Below, one piece after another: positions 37,065 to 46,235 of a stretch of DNA of 64,000 nucleotides. The translations under genes and the position numbers were made by a program. Below the pieces are notes generated by a model. It did not search any database and was not told the DNA's origin. It saw only the letters and a program-made list of their open reading frames with translations. The stretch is from an uncultured Flavobacteriaceae bacterium (GTDB lineage Bacteria > Bacteroidota > Bacteroidia > Flavobacteriales > Flavobacteriaceae), in NCBI GenBank assembly GCA_947488345.1, contig CANKZQ010000002.1, positions 434,001-498,000 on the forward strand. The letters are read 5' to 3'. Position 1 is the stretch's first letter. Each line of letters starts with the position of its first letter.

Positions 37065-39194
37065 CTACCATAAATAAATTTCATCAACAAACATCCATGC
37101 GGCCGTGCCGGCACCTGGGTGCCATTTTGGTAATACCTTAAAATTCTTGACAACTACCTTAAAATATCGAGCTGTTGTGCTTGGTATTTCGAGTGTTACT
37201 TTTTTTAGCTCAGGTCCACCACCACCTTGACCTTTTCTGGAGATATTTACTGCTCCTAACTTTTTGAAGGTACCATTTTTATCATTTGATGCATATACTT
37301 CAAGCGCTTTTGGGAAAAAAATATAGTTTGCAACATTTTCTAAGCAATTAATAGAAATATTATCTACCGTTTTAGAAACTTTCAAATCAATCGTAGTATT
37401 TATGTCATCGCCCAAAAACCCCGTCCACTGACTATCTTTGAATGAAAGACCACCTTCTTCTAGATCAAATAATTTATTCGCATTTGGATAACGAACATCC
37501 GGCTTATCTACAATAGAAAAAGTTGGCACTTTATGTTTGATTTTGGCATATTGTATCGATAGAGTTTCACTAGGCAACCAACCCTTTTTAAAAGCTGCTA
37601 TCTTTAAGGTTGTAGAATTGTTTATTACCAATTTATCAGTATAAAGTTGTGAAGTAGAATCCGGTACGGTTCCATTGAGCGTATAGCGCAACTCAACATT
37701 TTTTAGTTTACTCTCAAAAGCTAGGCTGATAGAATCTACAAACAGTGTATTTGATGGCGTGATGATAGGCATTTCTAAGGAACTTATTTCAACAAAACCC
37801 TCTTGAATATCGTTTTGAATTTTAACATCATACTCTAGTGCTAATCTTTCTGCTGTTTCCTTATCCACTTCGGTTTTCCAAGAATAGATTTTTCGTGGTT
37901 GGGTTGCTTTTAATAATTCTTCAAGACCTTTATTTGAAATTGCGGTGTTGTATACATTGAGTACTTCTAAATTCTTTAAATTTTTTAAATTCTTGAGGGA
38001 TTTATCTGTAATCTTTGGACTGTTCAAACGTAGCGTTCTTAAGTTTTTAAATTTCTTTAGCATCCCTGTCATCTGATCGGTTACTTCAATATCATCAAAA
38101 TCTAACTCTACAATTTGTTCTTTTATGGATGTAAGCTTGGCTATATTACTTTTTGTTGGTATCTGCTCTAGCAGCTTTACATTTAACTCTGCCTCTCCTG
38201 GTACAAGCTCTAACACTCTGAAGCCAGCCTCTCTCACCTCATTTATACTATTTCTAGATGCTTTAGGGATATCAATTTTATTAAATACCAGATAGTTATT
38301 GAGTAACTTTTTCACCGTGTCATTTTGTGCATTCGTAACGTAATTATCAAAATCAAGACCTTCGTCTATCCATTTTTCTAAGAGCTTAATCTCATCTTTC
38401 GTCAACTGTTCTTTACCTTCAGGAGGCATATGATCTTCATCAGTAATGGGCAGAAGTAATTGCTCATATAGCAAACTTTTATAAGCATTTCCTGCAAGTA
38501 ATACTTCACCACTTTCACCACCGTTCAATATGTCCATTTTAGATGCTAAAGATAAGTCGCCTTTTCTTTTTGTAGTGTTATGACATTGTACACATTTTTT
38601 ATCCAAAATTTTAACGATGACGTCATTATACATTCGTAAACTGTCTACGACTTCAATCGTGCGCTCTTTTTTAGCTGGAACCGCATATTCTGTCAAAAAA
38701 TTATCGCCATGAGTAAGGACGCTTCCAAAGTGACCAGCAACGCTAATACTTATCAGAGACAGCACAAATAAGGGTAGAAAAGTTTTGGACGCTTTAAAGT
38801 TTTCTTTTCGACTTAACAAAAACAATCCGGTTGTCAATAATGCGGTCAATATCCCAGTATAAAAATGAAGATCTAAGGTCTCCTCCTGATAGCCACCTTC
38901 TAAGGATAGAAAATAACCTAAAACACTTGTGATAATTGAGAAAAATGCAGAAAACCCTAATATATTTTTGACCGTATTGGCGGGGTAATTCTTTTGGAAA
39001 CGACCTAACATATCAATAAAAAAAGCCACGACTAAGGCGCCAATAGGTAAATGCAACAACAAAGGATGAAAGCGACCAAAAAATAGAATGACGCGCGGTG
39101 CTTCCTCTGTATTTTCTGCCTGCGCAAATGTAGAACTCAAAATCAACAAGATTAGGAGCAGACTTCTCTTAGATATGTAATTTTTTCTTTTCAT
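37065..39194 (-). CDS. Membrane cytochrome c protein: DUF2231, PSCyt1-type heme, LRR, chitobiase-C and discoidin-like domains
   Basis: A 709-residue multidomain protein. Hydrophobic spans cover about 11-160 (signal plus a DUF2231-like four-helix bundle with FHPLLLHLPIGAL). A planctomycete-type cytochrome domain follows with CVQCH at 201-205 and HMPPEGKEQLTKDE. Leucine-rich repeats run about 360-430, a chitobiase/hexosaminidase C-terminal-like sandwich about 480-550 (LRYTLNGTVPDS), and a discoidin-like carbohydrate-binding domain about 560-709, ending WHPGAGTAAWMFVDEIYLW. The last two domains recur in the lipoprotein encoded just upstream. It suggests a membrane-anchored redox protein that touches glycan. 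Function unproven. Confidence 0.82.
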   Translation of the reverse strand: MKRKNYISKRSLLLILLILSSTFAQAENTEEAPRVILFFGRFHPLLLHLPIGALVVAFFIDMLGRFQKNYPANTVKNILGFSAFFSIITSVLGYFLSLEGGYQEETLDLHFYTGILTALLTTGLFLLSRKENFKASKTFLPLFVLSLISISVAGHFGSVLTHGDNFLTEYAVPAKKERTIEVVDSLRMYNDVIVKILDKKCVQCHNTTKRKGDLSLASKMDILNGGESGEVLLAGNAYKSLLYEQLLLPITDEDHMPPEGKEQLTKDEIKLLEKWIDEGLDFDNYVTNAQNDTVKKLLNNYLVFNKIDIPKASRNSINEVREAGFRVLELVPGEAELNVKLLEQIPTKSNIAKLTSIKEQIVELDFDDIEVTDQMTGMLKKFKNLRTLRLNSPKITDKSLKNLKNLKNLEVLNVYNTAISNKGLEELLKATQPRKIYSWKTEVDKETAERLALEYDVKIQNDIQEGFVEISSLEMPIITPSNTLFVDSISLAFESKLKNVELRYTLNGTVPDSTSQLYTDKLVINNSTTLKIAAFKKGWLPSETLSIQYAKIKHKVPTFSIVDKPDVRYPNANKLFDLEEGGLSFKDSQWTGFLGDDINTTIDLKVSKTVDNISINCLENVANYIFFPKALEVYASNDKNGTFKKLGAVNISRKGQGGGGPELKKVTLEIPSTTARYFKVVVKNFKVLPKWHPGAGTAAWMFVDEIYLW

Positions 39195-39976
39195 TATTTA
39201 ACTATCCATTCATCCATAAACAACCATGCCTTATTCCCTTTACCATCGTGCCAATCGGGGATTTGATCTAGGTTCATAATTTCAATTCTCATTGCGCTTA
39301 ATTCTTTACCAATTGGAACTTGTACATCGTGCAACGCTTTCGGTTTTTGTTGATTTAATCTTGGGATTTCCATCTCAATGGTATCCATTTCATCTGAAGA
39401 AATGCGGACACTGGTAGGAGGAAATATCCATGACGCCACATCCACTAAATAACCAATACTAATTGTTTCTACGAACATTTTCTTTCCAAAATATAAATCC
39501 GCTACAGCTATAGAATCAAAACCAACCCATTGCTTGCTCCTGAAATTTAATCCTGCCTTTTCTTGATTAATCACTGTAGAAGTACCTAATCCTTCATAGG
39601 CATTATTTGGACTCGTATGCCACTTTATGCTACTTGGAACTATCCCTTTTTTATACAGTTTTAGCGTGGAGACTTTACTTGACTTCCATGAAGGGTGAAA
39701 GGCCTTGAACGTATAAATTCCTTCACTACTCGATGCAAAAGGTCCTTCGTACTTTTTAGATTCGGTTGTAGGATCTGAGCCGTCATCTGTGTAAAAAATT
39801 TCGACACCGTCTAACTTTAAAGCGGCTGTAACCACAACTGACGAGTCAATGATAGCACTTGTTGATGAAACCTTTGGTTGTGCTAAGGCAATTTCTTTTT
39901 CTTGCAACAACGTAGTCTCGGTTTTTTTGGTGCAACCCAACACAACAAAAAACGACATGATTAAAATTAATCTCAT
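39194..39976 (-). CDS. Lipoprotein with chitobiase-C-like and discoidin-like domains
   Basis: A 260-residue lipoprotein (lipobox VVLGC, Cys15). Residues about 32-110 resemble the chitobiase/beta-hexosaminidase C-terminal sandwich (VEIFYTDDGSDPTTESKKYEG). Residues about 125-260 resemble a discoidin/F5-8C-type module and end with WHDGKGNKAWLFMDEW. The same pair of domains, with the same final WHxGxGxxAWxFxDE motif, forms the C-terminus of the next gene's product. It overlaps both neighbours (4 bp upstream, 1 bp downstream). A surface or periplasmic glycan-binding partner of that protein is likely. Confidence 0.75.
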   Translation of the reverse strand: MRLILIMSFFVVLGCTKKTETTLLQEKEIALAQPKVSSTSAIIDSSVVVTAALKLDGVEIFYTDDGSDPTTESKKYEGPFASSSEGIYTFKAFHPSWKSSKVSTLKLYKKGIVPSSIKWHTSPNNAYEGLGTSTVINQEKAGLNFRSKQWVGFDSIAVADLYFGKKMFVETISIGYLVDVASWIFPPTSVRISSDEMDTIEMEIPRLNQQKPKALHDVQVPIGKELSAMRIEIMNLDQIPDWHDGKGNKAWLFMDEWIVK

Positions 39977-41016
39977 ACTCTAGTGAGTTTAATAGGATAT
40001 GTTTGTCCCGAATTCCACTGTGCTACATACATATTTTCATCATCATCAATACACACATCATGTGGATGTTTAAATAATCTGACCGTCTGATACAATTCAT
40101 CTAACTCATTATTTTTATAAGAGGGTGCTGTAGCTCCAGGACATGAAACAACTTCATTTTTTTCGTTCATAATCAACACAAATCCCGAATCTGAATAAGA
40201 AGCATTTTTTGACTGCAATACTGCAAAATAAATATCCTTTTTATGAATAACTGGACGACAAATTAAAGCTCCTGGCACCTTAATTGATTCAATAAAATCT
40301 CCTTTTAAACTAAACTTCTTTAATATATTCATTTCCCTCGCAGTTATCAAGAGTGACGGATTTTCTTGGTCTCTATGATCATAACATATGCCATGAGCAT
40401 TTAAAAATTGACCATCTTCTGTGCCACGACCACCAAAGCAATTCAATAATTCTCCCTTATGATTGTAATGGATAATATGTTGTTTTCCATAACCATCGGC
40501 AACATAAAAATCTCCATTTTCAAGTACTGTAGTTTCAGTGGGGTTGAACTCCTCTTTAGTTGCATATTTTCCGGTGTCTGCCGGATAATCTATTTCAAAA
40601 ACGACCTTACCATCAATCGTTGTTTTGATAATTTGATGACGCTCGTAATCGGTAATCAATAAAAAATCCCTCCCATTCTCTTTTACTAAGGTTAAACCGT
40701 GAGCTCCGGGATACTTAGTACCCCATGTTTCTAATAGTTTTCCTGATTTATCGTATATAATGATATTATTCTTAGTATGGTTTGTCAATAAAACAATACG
40801 TCCTTTTGAATCTTGCACCATTTCATGACAATCTTGAACTGGTGTTTTCAATAGATCTAAATTTCCCCAAGATAAATCAACTTTATATTGATGTGAATTA
40901 TGACCTACAATAACGTCTTTAGATGCGTTCAACGAAAAAGCGCTACTATAGGCGGGATAGGCAAATAAGCCCATAGTAAGACAAGAAGATTGTTTTAAGA
41001 ATTTTCTACGACTCAT
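39973..41016 (-). CDS. Tat-signal six-bladed beta-propeller (NHL-like) protein
   Basis: A 347-residue exported protein. The signal MSRRKFLKQSSCLTMG is Tat-like. The mature part consists of NHL-type propeller blades with repeated patterns such as IIIYDKSGKLLETWGTKYPGAHGL, cut here into LLETWGTKYPGAHGL and GELLNCFGGRGTEDGQFLNA. Conserved HPHDVCIDDDENMYVAQWNSG closes the propeller. In Planctomycetes and marine Bacteroidota such propellers commonly accompany DUF1501/DUF1553 proteins. It starts 8 bp after the DUF1501 gene and overlaps the next gene by 4 bp. It may be a binding or scaffolding component; no catalytic residues are evident. Confidence 0.8.
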   Translation of the reverse strand: MSRRKFLKQSSCLTMGLFAYPAYSSAFSLNASKDVIVGHNSHQYKVDLSWGNLDLLKTPVQDCHEMVQDSKGRIVLLTNHTKNNIIIYDKSGKLLETWGTKYPGAHGLTLVKENGRDFLLITDYERHQIIKTTIDGKVVFEIDYPADTGKYATKEEFNPTETTVLENGDFYVADGYGKQHIIHYNHKGELLNCFGGRGTEDGQFLNAHGICYDHRDQENPSLLITAREMNILKKFSLKGDFIESIKVPGALICRPVIHKKDIYFAVLQSKNASYSDSGFVLIMNEKNEVVSCPGATAPSYKNNELDELYQTVRLFKHPHDVCIDDDENMYVAQWNSGQTYPIKLTRV

Positions 41017-41024
41017 AGTACTAA

Positions 41025-42482
41025 TTAACTTAAAATATCATGAACAACATGACCAGAAACATCAGTTAATCGGAAGCGTCTACCTTGGTGTTTGTGTGTA
41101 AATTTAGTATGATCTACCCCCATTAAATGCATCATAGTCGCCTGCAAATCGTGCACATGCATAGGATCTTTCACAATATTATATCCAAAATCATCTGTTT
41201 CGCCATATGTAAAGCCTGGTTTAACGCCACCACCGGCCATAAACATTGTAAAACATTTTGGGTGATGATCTCTACCATAATTCGTTTCTGTGAGGGTACC
41301 TTGACTATAGTTCGTTCTTCCAAATTCTCCACCCCAAACGACTAAGGTATCTTCTAAGAGACCTCGTTGTTTTAGGTCCGTAATTAAAGCGGCAGTCGCT
41401 TGATCTATATCCTTGGCTTGTTTTTCTATTTGAGTGGGTAAATTTTCGTGCTGGTCCCATCCCATATGATACAATTGTACGAAGCGAACATCTTGTTCAA
41501 CAAGGCGTCTAGCTAATAGACAGTTCGCCGCATATGTTCCGGGTATGGCCGCATTTGCACCGTACATTTGAATAATATGCTCAGGTTCATCATCTATATT
41601 CATTGTCGTTGGCACTGAAGTCTGCATTCTGTAGGCCATTTCATATTGAGCGATTCTACTGTTTATTTCGGGATCTCCAAATTCTTCTTCTTGCTTTGCA
41701 TTTAACTCACTAATATGATCTAGCATTTTTCTACGCTCTTTTCGACTCATTCCTTCAGGATCTTTCAAATACAGAACCGGATCTTTTCCTGAACGAAATT
41801 GAACTCCTTGATGTAGTGAACTGAGAAAACCATTCCCCCAAAGACGTGAGTACAAGGGTTGTGATAGTGGCCTACCTGTACCTCGAGATAAGAGCACTGT
41901 GAATGTGGGCAAATTGTCATTCAAACTTCCCAGCCCATAACTCATCCAAGAGCCAATACTTGGTCTTCCTGCTTGTTGCGATCCTGTTTGAAAAAAAGTG
42001 ATCGCCGGATCATGATTGATCGCTTCGGTATGCATTGACTTTACAAAGCACAATTCATCTACAATTTTAGCCGTATAGGGCATTAAATCACTAACCCAGG
42101 CTCTAGATTCGCCATATTGATTGAATTTAAAGTTACTTCCAACCAATGGAAAAGTTGCCTGACCAGAAGTCATTCCTGTTAAACGCTGCCCCTTTCTAAC
42201 AGAATCTGGTAAATCTTGCCCTCTCATTTTGTTTAACAAGGGTTTATAATCAAATAACTCTAATTGTGAAGGTCCACCACTCTGAAAAAGATAAATAACG
42301 CGTTTTGCTTTGGGTGCAAAATGGGGTAAATTCATGCCGGCCAAAGGTGAATCTTCGGCTTCCACCAATGCAGAAAACGGATCTAACATCGAGGCCGCTG
42401 CGAGTCCACCAATACCTAAGCTCAGCTTTTTAAGAAAGTGTCTTCTATTATTATTGAGAAAGTGTTTTGCTATTTCTTCCAT
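41025..42482 (-). CDS. DUF1501 family protein with Tat signal
   Basis: A 485-residue protein with a Tat signal (NNRRHFLKKLSLGIGGLAAAS). The body shows the DUF1501 features, related to the alkaline-phosphatase/sulfatase fold: VIYLFQSGGPSQLELFDYKP, LPTFTVLLSRGTGRP, VRFVQLYHMGWDQHENL, DTLVVWGGEFGRTNYSQG and GRDHHPKCFTMFMAGGG. These His, Asp and Glu positions could bind metal, but no activity has been established for the family. It is encoded 5 bp after the DUF1553 protein, the classic DUF1553-DUF1501 pair of Planctomycetes and Verrucomicrobia, here placed inside a Bacteroidota mannan locus. Confidence 0.9.
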   Translation of the reverse strand: MEEIAKHFLNNNRRHFLKKLSLGIGGLAAASMLDPFSALVEAEDSPLAGMNLPHFAPKAKRVIYLFQSGGPSQLELFDYKPLLNKMRGQDLPDSVRKGQRLTGMTSGQATFPLVGSNFKFNQYGESRAWVSDLMPYTAKIVDELCFVKSMHTEAINHDPAITFFQTGSQQAGRPSIGSWMSYGLGSLNDNLPTFTVLLSRGTGRPLSQPLYSRLWGNGFLSSLHQGVQFRSGKDPVLYLKDPEGMSRKERRKMLDHISELNAKQEEEFGDPEINSRIAQYEMAYRMQTSVPTTMNIDDEPEHIIQMYGANAAIPGTYAANCLLARRLVEQDVRFVQLYHMGWDQHENLPTQIEKQAKDIDQATAALITDLKQRGLLEDTLVVWGGEFGRTNYSQGTLTETNYGRDHHPKCFTMFMAGGGVKPGFTYGETDDFGYNIVKDPMHVHDLQATMMHLMGVDHTKFTHKHQGRRFRLTDVSGHVVHDILS

Positions 42483-42487
42483 TGTTC

Positions 42488-44851
42488 TTATCCTTTTACG
42501 ATGGCTTCATCCAAATTAAACACCAAACTTGTGAGTACACTAAAAGCGTATACTTTTTGCTTTGAAGCGGTGCTTTTCATACCCTTTACATTGGTCTTAA
42601 TACTCGCTATCTTTTTTTCGTCATAGCCCTGTTCTGTTTCGCTCAAAAAATTGACTAAATTTTCAACTTCAGATACATCTGGAGCACGCGAAGTAACCAT
42701 TCTAAATATTCTTTTAATACGATCTTGATCTGTCAAATTATCTTCATTCAGTACCTTCAAGGCCAATACATTCGCAGCCTCAATCAATTGTGGGTCATTT
42801 AGCATCACTAGTGCTTGTAATGGTGTGCTTGTTTTTTGTCTTTGAACCGTACAATAGTCTCGTGTTGCTGCGTCAAAAGTCATCATTGCAGGTGGTGGAA
42901 CAGTACGTTTCCAAAACGTATACAAACTGCGTCTATATAAACTCTCACCTGAATCCATAAAATATTTCGTCAAACCTTGCCCCGATGTCGTTTCCGCCCA
43001 AAGGCCCTCTGGTTGATAGGGCTTTACACTTGGTCCCCCTAATTTTTCAACAAGTAACCCACTAACTTTAAGTGCGTTATCACGTATCATCTCGGCAGTT
43101 AATTTATGTCTTGAACTTCTTCCAAGCCATTTATTATCTGGATCAATTTCAAGCGCCTCTGCAGTTGTTTTTGTCGTTTGTTGATAGGTATGAGACATGA
43201 CCATTCTTTTGATCATTTTTTTCATATCCCAGCCTTCTTCGCGAAAAGTAAGTGCCAACCAATCTAACAGTTCGGGATGTGAAGGGAGTGCTCCTTGATT
43301 ACCAAAATCAGAACTTGAAGCGACAATACCCATTCCAAAAATTTGCTGCCATAATCTATTTACGGCGACTCGAGAAGTTAAGGTATTTTTCTCATCAAAC
43401 AACCAATTAGCTAAGCCCAATCTATTATTCTCAAAATCTTCACCAAACTCTAAGACAGCCGACGGCGTTCCGACAGTAACTTCATCTCCAGGCGCGTCAT
43501 ATGCTCCTCTATTCAGGACAAACGTTTTTCGTTCAGGTGCATCGTCTTTCATTACCATTAGTTTTACCTCTTTAATGGTGTCTGGCATATTTATAAAAGA
43601 GAGAACATCTTCAATTTCACTGGGTGTTATTTTAATATTAGGTTCAGGGATCTCGTCATATTCTATTCTCCCTTTTTCATCAACTTTGTTGAAAAATCCA
43701 TAAAAGCTATAAAACTCTTTTTGAGAAATAGGATCGTATTTATGATCATGGCATTGTGCGCATTCCATTGTTAAGCCTAACAACGACTTTGAGACGGTAT
43801 TGGCTCTATCAAGCACATACTCTACTCTATACTCTTCATCAATTACTCCGCCTTCTTGTGTGATTTTATGGTTTCTATTAAATCCTGTTGCTAATACTTG
43901 CTCGAGTGTCGCATTTGGCAATAAATCACCCGCTAACTGCCATTTTACGAAGGTATCATACGGTATATTTCTATTAAATGCGCTAATCACCCAATCTCTC
44001 CAAGGCCACATCACGCGCTCAAGATCATCTTGATAACCATGTGTATCAGAATATCTAGCAATATCTAACCAGCTAGATGCCATATGTTCGCCATATCTCG
44101 AAGACGCTAATAAGGAATCTACAACTTTTTCATAGGCATTCTCACTTGCGTCTTCTAAGAAGGCATCTATTTCCTCTAAACTGGGAGGTAATCCCGTTAA
44201 ATCAAAATATACACGTCTTATTAATTTTTCTTTACTTGCTTTTTCAGACGGAGATAAACCATTCTGCTCTAAAGATTTGATGATAAAATTGTCAATTTCA
44301 TTAGAGATAGCTGCAGTATTTGAGATTTCAGGTATCTCTTTTTTAACCGGTGGTACAAATGCCCAATGATCTTTCCAAACGGCTCCTTGCTGCACCCATT
44401 TGGTCAAAACTTTCTTTTCATAATCATTGAGACTTAGATTCGAAGATTCGGGAGGCATTCGTTTTTCGATATCTGGGTTATTAATTCTAAAGACTAGTTG
44501 ACTAGACACCGTATCTCCCGGAACAATGGCAAACTTATCTAAATGCTCTCCTATGGCGGCATAGGCTCCTTCCTTGGTGTCTAAACGCAAATTCGCTTCT
44601 CTTGTACCCTCATCTGGACCATGGCAGAGATAACATCTATCCGATAAAATAGGTTTTACATCAAATATATAGTCTACCGTTTCTGGTAATTTTTGACTTT
44701 TCGCAAACGAGTCTTGAGACTCTTGAGTGATCGCGGTGTAACTCTCACCTTTATCACTCTTCATATATTTATAGAGTACCACCAACATGAATGGGATCAC
44801 AAAATAAAGTGCCCATAAATACCACTTTGTATGTTTTTTATCCGTCAACAT
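42488..44851 (-). CDS. PSCyt1/DUF1549/DUF1553 planctomycete-type cytochrome protein
   Basis: A 787-residue protein from the start MLTDKKHTKW; the longer frame adds 24 unlikely residues. One membrane anchor is at about 10-28. The planctomycete cytochrome C domain has CYLCH at 73-77 and RMPPESSNLS. DUF1549 follows (about 185-385, LIRRVYFDLTGLPPS), with a second heme motif CAQCH at 364-368. DUF1553 takes up the rest (TSRVAVNRLWQQIFGMG). The two heme sites imply electron transfer in the periplasm. It is the first gene of the minus-strand block that runs through DUF1501, the propeller and the chitobiase-C proteins into two GH92 genes and susCD. Confidence 0.9.
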   Translation of the reverse strand: MLTDKKHTKWYLWALYFVIPFMLVVLYKYMKSDKGESYTAITQESQDSFAKSQKLPETVDYIFDVKPILSDRCYLCHGPDEGTREANLRLDTKEGAYAAIGEHLDKFAIVPGDTVSSQLVFRINNPDIEKRMPPESSNLSLNDYEKKVLTKWVQQGAVWKDHWAFVPPVKKEIPEISNTAAISNEIDNFIIKSLEQNGLSPSEKASKEKLIRRVYFDLTGLPPSLEEIDAFLEDASENAYEKVVDSLLASSRYGEHMASSWLDIARYSDTHGYQDDLERVMWPWRDWVISAFNRNIPYDTFVKWQLAGDLLPNATLEQVLATGFNRNHKITQEGGVIDEEYRVEYVLDRANTVSKSLLGLTMECAQCHDHKYDPISQKEFYSFYGFFNKVDEKGRIEYDEIPEPNIKITPSEIEDVLSFINMPDTIKEVKLMVMKDDAPERKTFVLNRGAYDAPGDEVTVGTPSAVLEFGEDFENNRLGLANWLFDEKNTLTSRVAVNRLWQQIFGMGIVASSSDFGNQGALPSHPELLDWLALTFREEGWDMKKMIKRMVMSHTYQQTTKTTAEALEIDPDNKWLGRSSRHKLTAEMIRDNALKVSGLLVEKLGGPSVKPYQPEGLWAETTSGQGLTKYFMDSGESLYRRSLYTFWKRTVPPPAMMTFDAATRDYCTVQRQKTSTPLQALVMLNDPQLIEAANVLALKVLNEDNLTDQDRIKRIFRMVTSRAPDVSEVENLVNFLSETEQGYDEKKIASIKTNVKGMKSTASKQKVYAFSVLTSLVFNLDEAIVKG

Positions 44852-45103
44852 ATATTTTTTCTTAAAAATATAGATATCATTGCAATTGGTCACATTTTTT
44901 CGACCGATAACATATTTTAACAACTTAGTGCAGTAAAATATGTCTAATCTACATTTGTTTCATAAAAGTAGATTTTTTTTATTGAGAATTATTAAAATAT
45001 TTCTACCTATTTTTGAATTTCTACTAATTTTAGCATTGTTTTGATTTGAAGTATATTGAGACACGTTATTTTAGTTAAAATCTTCATTTTTAATCCATAT
45101 CTT

Positions 45104-46210
45104 ATGAAAAAGCTACTTGCCATTGTCGTTTTCACCTTCATCCTTTCATCATGTCATAAACCTACTAAGATTCCTGTTTACGCTTGGTTGAGTCATTCAA
45201 AATCTATGAATGATGCAGAGCTAGCCACGCAATTCAAAGACCTTAAAATGAAAGGTATAGATGGTTTAATGTATTCTGCTGGCCATGACCCGGAAGTTTA
45301 TAAACGTGTTGGGCAACTAGTTAAAGATGCTGGACTAGAATTTCACACCTGGATACCCACCATGGTGCAGGGTAAAAATAAAAAATTAGATACCACCTTA
45401 TATGCCGTAAACGGATTAGGAAAATCTGCTTTTACAGATCCTGCGTACGTTCCTCATTATACTTTTTTATGTCCTAATAAAGAGAAAGTTGCAGATTTTC
45501 TCATCGAATTATACAGTGCTATTGCCGATATTAAAGAAGTTGATGGTATTCATTTAGACTATATCCGATTTCCCGATGTTATTTTGGCCAAAGGTTTATG
45601 GGAAAAGTATGATTTGGTGATGGATAAAGAATATCCTCAATTCGACTATTGTTATTGCGATGAATGTGTATCAGATTTCAAGGCTTTATCTGGTATTGAT
45701 ATTACAACTGTCGAAGATCCGTCAAGCAATCAAGAATGGAAACAATTTAGATATGATCTTATTACCAATATGGTCAATAGATTAGCAGATGTTGTACATG
45801 CCAAGAAGAAGAAAATAAATGCTGCAGTTTTTCCTGGACCAAATTCTGTAGCCAAAAGAATTGTGCGACAAGAATGGGACAAATGGAATATAGACTCTTT
45901 TTACCCAATGAATTACAACGACTTTTATTTAGAAGATACCAAATGGATAGGAGCGGTAACCCAAGAGGGAGTTACTGCCATAAATAACTCAAAACCTATT
46001 TACAGTGGCTTGTTCATATGTCCAAAACCAGAGAATAAAACGAGCGAAAATGACCCAGAAAATCATGGTTTATTACCCGAAGAGTTAGAGGATGCGATAA
46101 AACAATCAATGATCAATGGTGCAACGGGCGTCTGTTTATTTACACCGAAACGAATGACAGAAGCCCATTGGGAAGTTTTTAAAAAAGCGATTTATAAAGA
46201 ATACAATTAG
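45104..46210 (+). CDS. GHL10/DUF187-like putative glycoside hydrolase, lipoprotein
   Basis: A 368-residue lipoprotein from the start MKKLLAIVV, which gives a clear lipobox (LSSC); a longer frame begins 16 codons upstream at TTG and spoils the signal. The fold looks like a TIM barrel of the glycosyl-hydrolase-like 10 type, with DGLMYSAG, FHTWIPTMVQ, VDGIHLDYIRFPD and DSFYPMNYND at the expected strand ends; Asp and Glu there could be catalytic. An insertion carries a CYCDEC cysteine cluster. It is the only gene read rightward in the middle of the PUL, convergent with the third GH92. The substrate is unknown. Confidence 0.75.
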   Translation: MKKLLAIVVFTFILSSCHKPTKIPVYAWLSHSKSMNDAELATQFKDLKMKGIDGLMYSAGHDPEVYKRVGQLVKDAGLEFHTWIPTMVQGKNKKLDTTLYAVNGLGKSAFTDPAYVPHYTFLCPNKEKVADFLIELYSAIADIKEVDGIHLDYIRFPDVILAKGLWEKYDLVMDKEYPQFDYCYCDECVSDFKALSGIDITTVEDPSSNQEWKQFRYDLITNMVNRLADVVHAKKKKINAAVFPGPNSVAKRIVRQEWDKWNIDSFYPMNYNDFYLEDTKWIGAVTQEGVTAINNSKPIYSGLFICPKPENKTSENDPENHGLLPEELEDAIKQSMINGATGVCLFTPKRMTEAHWEVFKKAIYKEYN

Positions 46211-46235
46211 GTTATTCTAAATTTAATTCAGGAGA

